From positions 287,012 to 351,011 of the forward strand of contig JAHLKC010000026.1 in the NCBI GenBank assembly GCA_025449115.1: a stretch of 64,000 nucleotides of DNA, read 5' to 3'. Source of the stretch: Chytridium lagenaria (lineage: Eukaryota > Chytridiomycota > Chytridiomycetes > Chytridiales > Chytridiaceae). The notes below the pieces were generated by a model. It was given only the letters and a program-made list of their open reading frames with translations. It searched no databases and was not told the DNA's origin. The position numbers and the translations under genes are program-made. Positions within the stretch are counted from its first letter, which is position 1. Each line of letters opens with the position of its first letter. This document shows, piece by piece, positions 48,414 to 60,491 of this stretch.

Positions 48414-48779
48414 GGTGGATAATGATAATTCTTTAAGAGGGTGAGCGGTCAGCGATGATGAAGTCGAAGCTCTCGTTTTTCAAGACGCTTAGTAATTAAT
48501 TGAGGAAGCCGGACGTGACAATTCGAACCACTTTCAAAAATTCAGTTGAAGTTGGTTTTGAAGTTACAAATAAATACAAATATGGTGAAGAACGCCAGCG
48601 ATCTTACTATATTTACAGGATCTATCTTTGTTTACTTGGTTACGGTGTCAACCACCCTCCATCCAGAAATGTAACAGTACGCAACACTCCTCTCCCCAAA
48701 TAATAATATCAAGTTGACCCGAAACATAGTCAAACAGAATACTCTATTGCCGCTCCACATTATCACCACCCATTCTTTG
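48414..48779. other. Intergenic
   Basis: Between the fRMsr start and the 3' end of the FAM13-like gene. No further gene, repeat or RNA is supported. Confidence 0.45.
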
Positions 48780-51700
48780 CTCAAGTTGTGCCAGAAGTTC
48801 GCGTAATTCCTTAAATTGCGTAAGCAGTGTCATTTAGAGTGAATAAGCTGTTACCTTATACCGGTTGTATTCGGCTTTAATAGGTGCTCTATCTTCTGTA
48901 GTCTGGATAGCACGTCCGTTCTTTTTCTTAAATTCGTCCTGGTAGCTATGGAGCTGGAGTTGAAGCTGTTTCTTCTCCTGACGCAGTCTTTTATAGCTGA
49001 AGTAGAAAAGAGTGTTAGTAACCTATCAATTGATTGATTGAATACTTTACATTTTACGGTCTTCAATGTCCACGGTGTCTGTGGATACCTCTTCGGCAAC
49101 GGCATTCCGTTGACGTGCTGTTGTGGCTTCACCACCATGGTCACTATCACCCTAATGAGAAGAACTTAGTGAGCCAGAAGGAAAAACCAAAGTAACTATC
49201 TAATCATAAATGAAAGAAACAAAACAATGGTCAGAAATTATCTTACCGTTGATTCTTTTAATCTTGCTTTTAACACGCAATACCGACTGTACAAGTCTCG
49301 CATTATCTCTTTTTCTTCAAGTGAAGGCTAACCATGTCAGTTAATTCACTTTAAAGTAGTACTTACTGTCTGGCACGGTGACGAGTCCTTCCTTTCAGCA
49401 AAGAAAGCTTTCAACTGCGCTAACTCCTTTTTCACAGTGGCTTTTTCCTGCCCCATCTCCCTCATCGTCATCGCATCAATATCATACGGTCTTCCTTCTT
49501 TTGTCCTGCGACGTCGTAAACGTTCCAGTGCCGCTTTACATGGGTTTGTCCGTTCCTTAGAGTCCGCGGAGGCGGGGATAGATCTGATTGGAGATTTTGG
49601 GTAGGACTGTAGATTGATATCGGGAAGTTCTGTGTATTTATGCATTAATATACTCATTTTTTCCTCTCATTATATGCAGAACACTAAAACATACCATTGA
49701 GGAAAGCCTTAATTGCACGGTAGTTCTCAATATCTTCCTTTGCCGCAATCCACACCCATAGCCCTATTTCTCTTTATCCTTTCTCGTATGACGCGGAGCT
49801 CTTGTCTAGCTAAAGCTCGCTCCTCAGTGTCAAACACTGAGCTACTGGAAGTTGTGTGATCAAGACCTTGGTGGTGCGGATGAGATAGTGGTGGTGAAGT
49901 AGACGGGTTGCGAAGAAGATTGGAGTTGGAGTGGGATGATGCCAAGCTTCCGTTGTGATCGGTAGTTTCCAACTACCCTGATTGCAGAGCGGTGACGTGG
50001 TGATAAAGTTACTGTAATCATATAATTTATGAGGTTTTTTCCTTGGCTTAGCAAGCGAGTGTAGTTCTATACATACCTTTTTCGATTGCTCCTAAGTGAC
50101 ATCTCTGAGCATTCGGCGTCTAAAGTATGATATTGATTCCAGTTATAGGGGCGGTGGGTGATGGAGGGACAGGGGAGCGGATCTCTCACTTAGTGTGTCA
50201 AATGAGTGACGGCGAGGTGATGTGTGGGGCGAGGATGTTACGGTGGTATTGTTTGGAAGAGAGGAGGACGTCGACTCGAAGGGGTTAAAGCGAAGAGAGG
50301 GTTGAGAGTGAAAAAATTGGGCGATAGTCGTCGTCGAGGCTGAGGGGCTTTGCTGTGTTGGACTTCTTCATAGGTTTAGCAATACCACAATGATTTCCAC
50401 TTACAATTACCAAAAGGTCCGCTGATTTCTCGTTTTTGGCGAAATGCTTTTAGGAGATGACCGATAAAGGTCTGTGGATCGCGGTTTGGAAGTCACTATA
50501 GGACCAGGTCGGAAGGCCTTAAGAATATTCTGACCGCCCGCGTCCCGACTTATGCTCTAAAACCACCAATCTTCTTTGAGAGGGCTTCAAGGTGTGATAT
50601 CGGAGATGTACTTGTTTGGGGATCATTCAGGGTGGATGGGTATTCCTTTTGTCCGGATTGGTCAGGTTTTTGAGTTGCTCCGCTGGTACGTCTTTCGGGT
50701 GGTTTCGGCCTATCTTTTATTTCCTATGAAAGTTGTTTAAGAAATCCTTCAGTTTGTGAAGTGAATCTTACCTTCAACTCGTCAAGAAGACTTTGTTGAG
50801 CGCCGCGAATTTCCGCATATGATGATGGGCCAAGTGCCAACGACATGGATCTACCCCGTGCTTTTGCAACAGTTGAAGGTCTTATTACCCCGTCGTCATC
50901 GTCGTCGTTCTTCAAAAAAAATAAATAATTACACGAGATTTTTAAAAATACCTTTGGTTCTTCGTTCACCTGCGGGGTGACAAAAAGCATTGAATGAACC
51001 GTCTCGCTCACTGCAGCATTTAAGACTCTTCTTTGCGAAAGAGTCGGGGAGGCCATCAAGCTAGAGGCCGGGCTGGTACGACTAATATATTCCAACTTAG
51101 CATAACATCTCATTAAAAGTCGTATTACCTTTCAGTCGTGTGGCCAGCCCAACTAGCGTCCGTAGGCTTTCTGGAGTGAACACCTAGAACGGCCTCAGAG
51201 GAAAACTTTCTGCGGTATGCTCCGGCGTCCACTCGCGGTTCGGATCCGAAAACTCCATCTACGGGACTTGCATCAAAGGTGGACTTCCTATAAAGCTCGT
51301 AGTTGGAAGAATGGTCCGTGGCTGTGATGATAATTAGAATAAAATGCTGACCGAAATAAATCCGTCTTGTTTTACGTTCGTCAGCGATATCAGAGGAAGA
51401 CTGTTTTGATATCTTGCATTCATTATAGTTAGAATATCGCTAACTATATGGTATTCAAGCTCAATTTTTACCTCTTCATTAAAAAGCTCATCAAAATGAT
51501 CCATTATGACGATCATGGTCTTTGTAATTTGCATCGATTCTACAAGATATTTTTCTGGGCTTCCTTTCGAAGGTCCTGAAGGAGCTGAAGGACATCTGAA
51601 AACATTCGGTGCAAAGACGATAACGAGATTTTGCACGGTCATCCGATTTAGATGGCTAAATGATGCCACCTTTTGGAGGTATCGTAAAAGATACTCTAGT

Positions 51701-52493
51701 GAGCAATAGTTTGCTCGCGGCATAGAGTGCAAAACGCCTTTTATCTTTTGAACGGAAGCTGGTATAAAGTTTCACATGTAAGTTTTTGGTAAAAGCGAAA
51801 AGGTGACTTACTTCCGGCGTTCAACATATCTTGAAAGAACTTTTTGGAAATTAGTCCATCTGGAATGTCTCGTAGCCACTGCTTGAACACTGCAGCCACT
51901 GAAGGGATATTAAATGATTCGATGGATGCAAAGTCCAATATTGATGCTGAAGTTAAAACATTAGTAAACCTATAGTTTGAGTAAGAATAGACATACTTTT
52001 TTCCAATCCTTCTCGTAGTTCACGGATCAGCTTAGCGGAACCAGCGGTTCTAAACAGACCCTCTGTTTCCAGCGCTAGTTGTTTCGGGTAAATCGAAGTG
52101 TCAGAAGCTATAGAAAAATTCAAACCCAAAGTATGGTGAACCGAGGTGTAAAATACCTGAAGACGATGACAGGAATCTAACGAATTGTTGAAGAAGCACG
52201 GGGATATCGTCTCTAAGGACTCCATCGAGGTCTGGATTGGATCTTTTCTGAGAATCAGCGGTACTAGAGGACCCGGGCTCAAAGTTTCCCGCAGCCGGAT
52301 TTGTTGGGGAGGCGGATGATGGGGATGTAGAAAGTGGGGATGCGGATGCTGCAGCGAGAAGGTCTTTGTCCCTTGAAACCAACTGCTCAATGGTGAGTGA
52401 GAATGGTGAGCAAACTGTGGGTGTTGCCATCGGAGGCCTCTGAGCAAGCCCGACGGAGGAGATACGCCGTAGGAGCTTCTTCATTTGAGGCAA
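48780..52493 (-). CDS. FAM13-like RhoGAP
   Basis: GTPase-activating protein for Rho-type GTPases with the FAM13 layout: RhoGAP domain first, coiled-coil tail last. Exon 1 starts MPQMKKLLRRISSVG (52,493; an internal Met lies at 52,484). The RhoGAP core has LALETEGLFRTAGSAKLIRE (52,040-52,095) with the arginine finger in GLFRTAG, FKQWLRDIPDGLISKKFFQD (~51,825-51,890), and RMTVQNLVIVFAPNVFRCPS (~51,600). The linker is Ser-rich. The tail has RALARQELRVIRERIKRNRA (~49,765), RRTKEGRPYDIDAMTMREMG, QEKATVKKELAQLKAFFAER (~49,395-49,510) and EEKEIMRDLYSRYCVLKARL (~49,270-49,325), the same order as in metazoan FAM13. At least ten short introns. Scattered frame breaks are possible. The C-terminal end near 48,780 is approximate. 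Confidence 0.8.
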
Positions 52494-52732
52494 ACAGTTG
52501 CTTTCTTAATGAATGTATTTTGTGGGCATTGAGGTTACGAAGTCGGGTTGGTTTAGGGTGTGATGGCGGGTTCAATGGAAACTGATATCCAATTGATGTT
52601 TTTTGGGTTGTTTGTTGCTGGGGAGAGGATTGTCAAAGGACCGCCCAAATTGTAGAAGCCTCAAATTCGCAGTAGTATTGGTGTTTCTGAACTGGTAAAA
52701 AACACGGCCCCTTGTATAGAATCTCACTACGC

Positions 52733-53241
52733 AGTTAACAGAGATACATGTAGGAGGTAATTGAGCAGTCCTCAACATAATGCAAGGATAAACTTTGAAC
52801 ACGATAATAATAGCTTTCTTCCACTTCATCCGACCACTCATCGAGATCATATACATTTTCAAAACCTTCATCCTCGTCCCCATATGCAGAGATCCCTGCA
52901 AATAATCTACCGTCTGAAAGTTAGTTTCTAGTCTTTACAGTACGAATACCGTAAGAAAACAGCCACTCAGTTAATATAAGCTGACGGCCAATGGCAGGTT
53001 TGAGGACTCACCTTTTCTGTCAAAATCGCTTTGACGGTTTAGAATGTTGGCAACGCTATTAGAACGCTCTCTTCACTCGCTCATTTCTGGACAGCAGCCT
53101 GTGCGTAGCGGATAGGGAAGGGCACCCACTGAAACCCGCGCGTTGTTTCAGCGCGTGGGCATCACCGCTTTGAGGCTCAAGCAAGACTCCCGCGCATGTT
53201 TCAACGAGTGAATCTCTGTCAGCCGTGCGTGGTACCCGCAA
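52733..53241 (-). CDS. Hypothetical acidic small protein
   Basis: Two exon-like pieces: RLLSRNERVK and RSNSVANILNRQSDFDRK (~53,015-53,100), joined through a GT-AG intron (~52,924-53,012) to DGRLFAGISAYGDEDEGFEN, YDLDEWSDEVEESYYYRVQ and a stop near 52,733. A one-base shift near 53,058 separates the first part. Composition is acidic, Tyr-rich at the end. No family recognised. It sits just upstream of the FAM13-like gene on the same strand. Confidence 0.4.
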
Positions 53242-53737
53242 CTTTATCGGCTCGCCTACCGTGCCGTCAGAGTCTCTTGCTTCCCTTTGCTGTATGTATC
53301 TTTGAGTGTTAACGACGAGAATTATTTAATACCTTTATTGCTAGCTGGCTTGGTCTAAAATGGAAGAAGGGTTTGTGCGAAGCTGAAGCAAAGCAGAATA
53401 AGCAGGTTGCGTTTGCAGATAATTTGATTAGGACCAATAATATGTGTTGAATTTTGTTAAATCCTGTCCATATATACGTAACCAATTTAGGTGAATAATT
53501 GTCGTCATGTTTATTGGTGTTTTGCTATTGGATCCAATAGCATAGTGGGCACGCTTCTTCCTACGGCAACTATGGAAATGCCTAAAGTCTTTTAACGTTG
53601 ATGGTGATTGCATGTGATTGATAAAAAGAGGTTGTTAGGGCGGTGTTGGTAGGTCTACGACTATCGGAATAGGCCACATCATGGACGTCGCCCCCTAAAA
53701 CTTTGTTCTAGATCGATAGAAATGTGGGAAGAGTAGG

Positions 53738-54173
53738 CTGGATGTCTTTGAACGTATGCAAGATGAGAGAGCAAGGCAATCAAATCAACAGTTCATTAAA
53801 CACAAGTCTGGATTTCAGCAGCAGATTATCAGGGATCAAGATGCGCAGCTTGAAGATGTTATTGGGACTATGGGCAACTTGAAGGAGGTTGCTATTGTGA
53901 TGGGCTGGGAACTAGATGATCAAGCGAGGTGAGTTAAACTTCTTTGTTTTTACAACAATGGTTGATCGATATTCTTGATATGGAATCTGGTGTCGATACA
54001 ACGGCAGGAAAAACTCCAAATGGGTCTAAAACGGATGAAAGAATTAATGGACGTCAACGCAGGTATTTTAAACTCCAATATTTAAGAGCATCTTAGACTC
54101 AAAACAACAATGAACAATCTGCGACCTCAGCTCAGTTGTCGTATTCATCCTTTTCATCCTTCTAATCATTTAA
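53738..54173 (+). CDS. Qc-type SNARE, syntaxin 6/8 or Tlg1-like
   Basis: Membrane-fusion SNARE of the endosome/Golgi route. The SNARE heptads start QQQIIRDQDAQLEDVIGTMG (~53,817-53,876), continue LKEVAIVMGWELDDQA to about 53,928, then after a break ILDMESGVDTTAG and KLQMGLKRMKELMDVNA (~53,970-54,060). The Qc-type zero-layer Gln is expected near GWELDDQA. The protein ends in a short hydrophobic anchor (SVVVFILFILLII, stop 54171-54173) after an intron, the tail-anchored form. The middle has either a small intron or a shift that I could not resolve; GGAAAAACTCC (about 54,010) has one A too many for the frame. Upstream exons giving the N-terminal domain may lie between 53,280 and 53,740 (a KWKKGLCEAEAKQNKQV fragment). 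Confidence 0.7.
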
Positions 54174-55442
54174 ACACCCCACATCAAACACACACCCATC
54201 ACATTCACACCCTTTGAATTGCAACACATATCCATTGCATTCACACCCTTGATCATTCACCTGCTTCTCTTTTTGTTTATGGTTCTGATGTCTCTTTGGA
54301 TTTTCTTGCCCACCCCCCTTAACATTGTGCCTTTTAAACTGATCGCACCGCATCCTCACCGCATACAGTTCCATCTCCATATGAATGTTGCTGGCTAGTC
54401 CCATAATATCATGTGCTGGAATGCGAATAAAAACGAGTATGATGAGCTGTTGAATTTGTAGAGACTATATTCACAAGGACGTTTCTATCTTTGCCCATCA
54501 CGGGGTTGTATGCTTTTATGAAGGTCAGATTTTTTATCTTGAAGTGATGGTTGTATTCTTGGCAACGTTGAAAGCTGGTATTGTGAGTTTTGTGGAATAC
54601 TGGAGTTTGGCGGGAGAATATTACCTTTTATTATCTACTTGCCAAAGTATTTAATAATGTCTGTAATCCATGCTGTTACTCAACATGGGAGCCCTGCAGT
54701 TAAATCATACTGCATGTACATGTTTTTCTTTTTTGTAATCAAGAAACTGAGGCTGGCAAAGCTCTTCTGCAAGAGTAAGCATTAGTAAAAGTCTCCAACT
54801 AACGGCTTTTGAGGCGCATTGACCATCAGCAATTGGATCAATGACTTAAGAAAAACGTCGAAGTTCAGGATAGCAAGAGGTAGCTGTCTACGGGAGATAA
54901 TGGATAACATAATTTTGGGCGTTGATGGTGACTGCAGTGTGACGCAATTGGTTTTGATGTGGTTTTCCTGTTTTATATTGAAAACTTGATATATTTTAAT
55001 GAGATCACACAGTGGGGCTTCTTTTTATCAGTTGCAAGATTTTACGTGTCTTGGGGTTTTCGCGTTTTAATCATATTGGATGATGGCTTATTTATCATAT
55101 TTCTTTATTTGTTTTGGGGGGTTTTCTTCTTGTGGGTGTGAGAGTTTTTGATACTTTTGGTTGATTTTGGTGATTTATTTTTTGCCAATAAATTTTTTGG
55201 CAGAGTAACTGAAATTCAAATTTAGTAGTCTTGAGAGCAATATATGGCACACTATATGGTGGGTAAATTTGGGATGGGTGACTAAAAAAATAAATGTTGG
55301 TCAAAGATTGGGTTAAGAGGGAGGAAGACAAAACTTCACCAGTTTTTACCACAAATTCTCCTACATAAATCATGCAAATACCAAAACTAATTAATATTAA
55401 ATAAAAACCAACCCTAGCCCAAGATTAATTAAATAACGTGAA
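54174..55442. other. Intergenic, no supported gene
   Basis: AT-rich, with short hydrophobic or low-complexity frames only. No repeat boundary was found before the duplicated 42-bp block at 55,497. Confidence 0.4.
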
Positions 55443-55496
55443 GAACCAACTTTGGCAGCTTTCAAGGTACATGAACTTCATGGATTACAGAAACTT

Positions 55497-55583
55497 GTGT
55501 AAATGCAAAACACTACAAACCACAATAACAAAGCAGAAAGTGTAAATGCAAAACACTACAAACCACAATAACAAAGCAGAAAG
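55497..55583. repeat. Tandem duplication, two units of about 43 bp
   Basis: TGTAAATGCAAAACACTACAAACCACAATAACAAAGCAGAAAG occurs twice in a row without visible change. Confidence 0.85.
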
Positions 55584-55642
55584 AAGTGACCCTGCTCAGT
55601 AGTTCTAGGCTGCTACTGAACACACCCTGTTTGATAGTTCTA

Positions 55643-55784
55643 GGCTGCATAGGCGGAGAGCGTGTCTTTAGCTACCAAACACATAGGTGGAGATGGCGGT
55701 AAATTTAACTACCTAGCACCGGGTGACTTTAACTACCAAACACGTCTGGTAGTTAAAGTTACTGCACTCTCCGCCTATGCAGCC
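55643..55784. repeat. Inverted repeat with inner hairpin, 142 bp fold-back
   Basis: GGCTGCATAGGCGGAGAG (55643-55660) is the exact complement of CTCTCCGCCTATGCAGCC (55767-55784). Inside, ACTTTAACTACCA (55729-55741) pairs with TGGTAGTTAAAGT (about 55,748-55,760). It could be a MITE or fold-back remnant; I see no target duplication around it. Confidence 0.8.
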
Positions 55785-56706
55785 TCCGTTAACTCCCCAG
55801 CAGCTTCTGTTTCATTGTCCCCCTCAGCTGCTTTCAAAGTTCTCCCTGCATCTTCCATTTCAGTGTCCCCCTCAGCTCTTTCTGAAGTACTCCCCGCCTC
55901 TTCCTTTTCAGTGTCCCCCTCAGTGTCCCCCTCAGTGCTTTTTAAGTCCTCCCCGCATCTTTTGTCTCAGGGTTCTCCTCTTTCATTTCAGGGTTCCTTG
56001 CAGCTGGTTCATCTTCAGAAGAGACAGGACCTCCTTTCCCCCGTAGTAGAGTTTGAGTCTTCTTCTGAAGCTTCTGACAAATTACTTTTGTGACCTGTGC
56101 CTCTTTTCCTGTCAGAAGAATCTTCCCTGTCAGAAGAATCTTCCCTGTCAGAAGAATCTTCCACTATTTGCACCCTTTTCAAGCAGCCTGAAAACTTGCC
56201 CCCAGAATATTTCCTGTTTTGGATGGGGTAGAAGCCAAAAGCCTGATCCGAGAAGATCCATCTTCTGACGATGCTTCGGAATACTCAATTACGGGAATAG
56301 CCTTGTGCAACAACCAGGTTGGGAATCTTGGAGGGCTTTGGAACAAACGGGCCGGGAATCTTTAGGTCACACAGTCTCAGAGATACACCTGATGATGCTT
56401 CAGAATACTCAATTACGGGAATAGTCTTGGAGGGCTTTGCAACGACAGGGTTGGAAATCTTGGAGGGCTTTAAGAGTGGCGTTGCGCCATCAAAAATATT
56501 ACCGTTGGAAATATGGGGACTGATGCGAGGCTCGCTATCAAAGTTAATTTCGAACAATAAAGAAACTTTACCTCAGTTGTACGGCTTCCCGCAATTCCCC
56601 AAACTTTTGCTGCTGTTCTTGTCAAAACTCTTGGAATTGCTGATCTTGCTGCTGCAACTTCCGAAGCATCTGCTGCTGTTCTTGTCCTAACTGTTCTACG
56701 GGCATT
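55785..56706 (-). CDS. Repeat-rich hypothetical gene, possibly transposon-derived, broken
   Basis: The reverse strand begins MPVEQLGQEQQQMLRKLQQQ (56,706), a Gln-rich coiled coil continuing QQQKFGELREAVQLR. After frame shifts come FEINFDSEPRISPHISNG, then a duplicated module KPSKISNPVVAKPSKTIPVI / KPSKIPNLVVAQ followed each time by EYSEASS. Below are three 18-bp repeats (CAGAAGAATCTTCCCTGT, ~56,113-56,163) and a Ser/Pro-coding minisatellite around CAGTGTCCCCCTCAG (55,800-55,960). No catalytic domain is visible, so a Gag-like origin is only a guess. The opposite strand of the 55,785-56,090 part also gives an open Ser/Pro-rich frame. Confidence 0.35.
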
Positions 56707-58724
56707 ATCGTTGGAGGGTTATGCCATTTATTTATAGAGTCAGTGATTTTAAAAAAAATTATAACATCTTTATTCATGAAACTGTCTTTCTCTATAAATG
56801 GTTTTATTGCAATTGCTAACATCTTGTAAATAGCTTATTTCATAGAGGTATTTCATAGAGGTATATGTGAAGAATTACATTATTCACATGGCCTATGGCT
56901 CATAAGGACATTTTGTCTAAGTCCATTGATTTCCGTTATATCCCGCGTCGACGCGTATATTTACGCGTCATATTGAATCCTCCCTTCGTTTCCCTTTGGG
57001 GTTTTTATATATACTTTTTCCCACGTTTATAGGGTTTTTATTGAAGGAGGTGGCGCGCATATGTGCCGTTTATGTGTGTGTGCATATGTTGTGTCTATTA
57101 TTTATTTGTATCTTGTGTATTACTTTAACATGAGAGATTTCTTGATTTAATTTGTACCTGGTTGAATTAAGTAGTTGATATTGAGTTGATCCCCTATCCT
57201 CTATCACCACGCGCGTGGCCTCGCAGCGTGATCTCCCCTTCACTCTTAGTTGGATGAGAGTTGACCCCTCTGCCCCCTTACCACCTGGTGAAGCTGCAAT
57301 CCGGGCTGTTTGAGACGGAAGGCTGTGATGGAACCCTTCCTCACTCACAGTGTCCTTTAGTCAAGGCTTGGTAAGCTATATTCCACCTCTGGTGCTCTCC
57401 GACCCGATGATCAGGCGCTAACGGCAGGCAATGAGTGAGGTTGCCCTGTTCTAAGCTCTGAGAGGCAAACGAGAGCCCATGTTCAAAAGGTGCTATAGTA
57501 GTGTGGCATGGAGACTTATAGCCTTCCCCCAATCGCCTGGAGACAATCTGGTGCTGATATTGGTTTAGAAGCAAGGTAAGTCAATATGAAGATACTAAAC
57601 ACGTTCCCTTCTCCCTTAAATAAGCAGAATTTTGCAATCACTCACCCACACCATCGCCAAACAAGAGTAACATCACTTAGATTCAGGAGTACATCCTGTC
57701 CCGAAGTGCTCTGTGGACTTGCTCTGCTGGAGCAACTCCTTTACTCTTCTCCCCTACCCCCTAGTCAAAGCTAGGTAGGGATCTATGGGTCAAGAGAAGA
57801 TCACAGTGGGGGCCCAACCTAAAATGGGTGTTCTGGTGATTTCTCGTCGGATTTTGCTTCTTTTGCTTTATTTCTTTCGCAAAATGGACGTCACCAACTC
57901 TCTGGACCAATCTGGACGTGTTCCCCGCCAAAACGGACTTCTGGATGGTTGATGGGCATGCAGAGACCTCCTACCTCCCTCCCGGCATGCCCAGAATCAT
58001 TTCGTGTTACTCTTCCATTGTTCTGCCATTGTTCTGATCTCTCAGGGTATTTTGGACCTCATGGAAGGGGCACCAGAGCCCACATCATCACAGCATGATC
58101 TCCAGCTGGGTTTCTTATGCCCCTGGACCTTGCACTATTGTGATCCACCTTTGTAGATGTCGTCTCTGGACTTCTTATATCTATGAAACACTATTTGCCA
58201 TATAGACTTTGATCCATTGACCTCTAGGCATTACCTCATGTTTAATGATGATCACGAGCATGTTGTATACATCTTCGGTAAAATTTCGAGCCTTTAGCTC
58301 GCATTTTCATATCCAGCTTCCAGCTGGTTTGAAGCTTTTTTAGGGCGTCCTTCGGCGCCCTCATTTTTCTCAAAAACATCTCGTCCCACCATCATGGCTG
58401 GACCAGAATCCTAGAGCCATTGATGGTAGGATGAGATGTCGGCGAGGACTCATTATAAAGAAATGCTTCAAAAAGCATCGGAAAGCTCTCGTCGACCTTG
58501 TTTGAGGTCAAAAGAGCTCTCATGTTTACCTTGTTTATCGAGGTCACAATTTTTGTCTTCCCGTTCAAGGTGGGGGACTTAGAAAAATAAATGAAATGGA
58601 ATCCACTCTAACTAGAGTGGATACCAAGATTTACCTAATAAATAAAGAATCAACTTTGACGAGGAACTTCTTTATTAAAACATTACTACAGGTACATTAA
58701 GTAAGGATCCAGCACCTCTAGCTG
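56707..58724. other. Non-coding, probably repeat-derived, no definable element
   Basis: No conserved open frame. It contains a GC-palindromic patch (GCGTCGACGCGTATATTTACGCGTC, ~56,945), a purine tract plus GGGGGCCC (~57,800-57,815) that resembles a polypurine tract, and small hairpins (CCAGCTTCCAGCTGG ~58,313; GGGCGTCCTTCGGCGCCC ~58,343; ATCCACTCTAACTAGAGTGGAT ~58,601). No LTR pair or reverse transcriptase is present. Confidence 0.45.
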
Positions 58725-58753
58725 GTGGTTTCATACTTACCCTCTCCTTCCTT

Positions 58754-60007
58754 CCTAGTGGCTTCCATCCGCAATGACCGAGATTGGCGCGATCGTGACA
58801 AAAGGAAGGTTAGAGATGACTATCCTCGTAAAGATGGTGGCAAGATCGATAAAAAGAAACCACGCCCCAAACTTACCACGTCGGGGATCCCAGAAAACGC
58901 CCGCATCTTCCAGGTTAAGGCCAGCTGAGACCTCCCGGTCATCAAATAGAAGTTGACCGGCTTCACCTCGGGGTTTAACTCTCAATGTATTCTCTTTCAT
59001 ATACCCATATGTACAGAGAATCACATGAGGTACCTAAGAAACTTAAACAAAGGGCCAGCCCAACTCTCGGAGCCTTACCTTAATGAGGAAGAATGCCGTC
59101 GACACAACCTCACTGTCCTTGACTCTCGTGCCACAGTCGGCCAACATCAAAGGCATTTGGCCTACCCCATGGCCTCTAGTCGTCGGCCTCCACCATCCAG
59201 AGACCCTCACATCTCCAGGAAAGCCGCCGTTGCCCTTCAGGTTCTCGTTCCTCTCACTCAGTTAGTAGAAGTAACCATAATCTCCAGTAAAAAAAGAACA
59301 AGTACAAATGGGGAGGTATATGTTTATTATTTATCCGCACATATTGTCATTACAATAATGCGGATAAATAAGAAAAATATAAGGACTGACATTTGGTTTA
59401 GTGCAACCATATCTTTTTCTCTTCTTGACGACCTGTGGGAAGAGTCATCAAGATTTGTTTGCTTGCTGTCGCTTTCAGGTATGGCTGCTGTAGAACTCCC
59501 CCCTCTTCTTCCTTCTACAACTTCTGGGATGAGGTGTTGGTGTCGGTCAATGGATGGGGCTTCCCTTACTCAGGCTATCTCTGATTTGGAGGATGATAGG
59601 CCCATTCCTGCCTCCCTGATAACCGCAGGGCTTGCCTGTTGGAGGTTTCGTCCTTTTACGAGGCGCGTCCTGTACGAGTTATGGGGGTGGTCCCATTCAC
59701 CATGGATATTGTTAATGATATTCTGGCCGGCACCTTTGCTTGGGACCCGGAGGATTGGTTGTTGGCGGGTGTGGATGAGGATGAAGAGGCAGAAGATGCA
59801 GGGGATGCCGACTTGGATAAATGCAACGAGGGCTCTGAGGAGGTCCAAGAGAACGTTAATTGGGTTGCTAGGGTTAAGGCGTTAGAGCGCAAAAACAAAC
59901 GGCTCTGTAAAAAGACGTCCAAAGGCAAGCGCGGGGCTTCCTTTTTCACCGCATCCCTGGATCTTTTTCCTGACGTTTTTACGGCCCATGTAGCTGCAAT
60001 AATGTGA
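58754..60007 (+). CDS. Hypothetical multi-exon gene near the subtelomere
   Basis: The first coding-like block is ASIRNDRDWRDRDKRKVRDD, highly charged, to about 58,925. Then come a spacer and a candidate intron (~59,270-59,480). The best block is VMGVVPFTMDIVNDILAGTF (~59,680) with AWDPEDWLLAGVDEDEEAED and a basic KRLCKKTSKGKRGASF, ending FTAHVAAIM at 60,007. Frames change between blocks. No family recognised. The charged and acidic composition is all that can be described. Confidence 0.35.
59327..59371. repeat. Perfect hairpin, 13-bp arms
   Basis: TTATTTATCCGCA (59327-59339) pairs with TGCGGATAAATAA (59359-59371); the loop itself contains the smaller inverted pair ATATTGT/ACAATA. It lies in a probable intron or spacer of the hypothetical gene. 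Confidence 0.7.
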
Positions 60008-60491
60008 TGTGTGTGATGGATGAAAAATGGAAATTGGATGTCTTATATATTTACGTAAGTGACAAGGGAAAAAATTCTTGCGCGTGGCCAACAAAATGAA
60101 TAAAGCCGGCCGAACATTGGTGAAGGCAATCGAGATTAACCGTAAACCAACTCATGTTCTTAGAGTTGTTTTTATTGATTGATCAAGTTGGGCGGATAAA
60201 AAAATCAAAACCCAAAGAACATACTTTGAATATCTAAACATCATTACAGAGGATTCGACAAAAAACGTTTTTGCAGCATACGTTGGTGGTAGAACAATGT
60301 TTACGAACCCAAACAACAATAGCAGTCAGCGGCAGATTACAACCGTATACGGCGAAAAAAAAGGAAACCCCAAAAGAAAAAAAAAGAACCCCCAAAAAAA
60401 ACGTCAAAACAACCGATCCCTCATGCATAACTTTCGTGGGCTTACCTTTATGCCAACACTACGTTAACGAAAAAAAAAGACCGCTTCCCAA

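Noticed and set aside
54162..54404. Reverse open frame with Cys/Gly motifs (GCECNGYVLQFKGCECDG)
   Set aside because: It overlaps the SNARE 3' end and arises from a short direct repeat; no family match or start context.
57800..58700. Candidate solo LTR after a purine tract with GGGGGCCC
   Set aside because: No matching second LTR, no target duplication at the candidate TG...CA ends, and no reverse transcriptase or integrase nearby.
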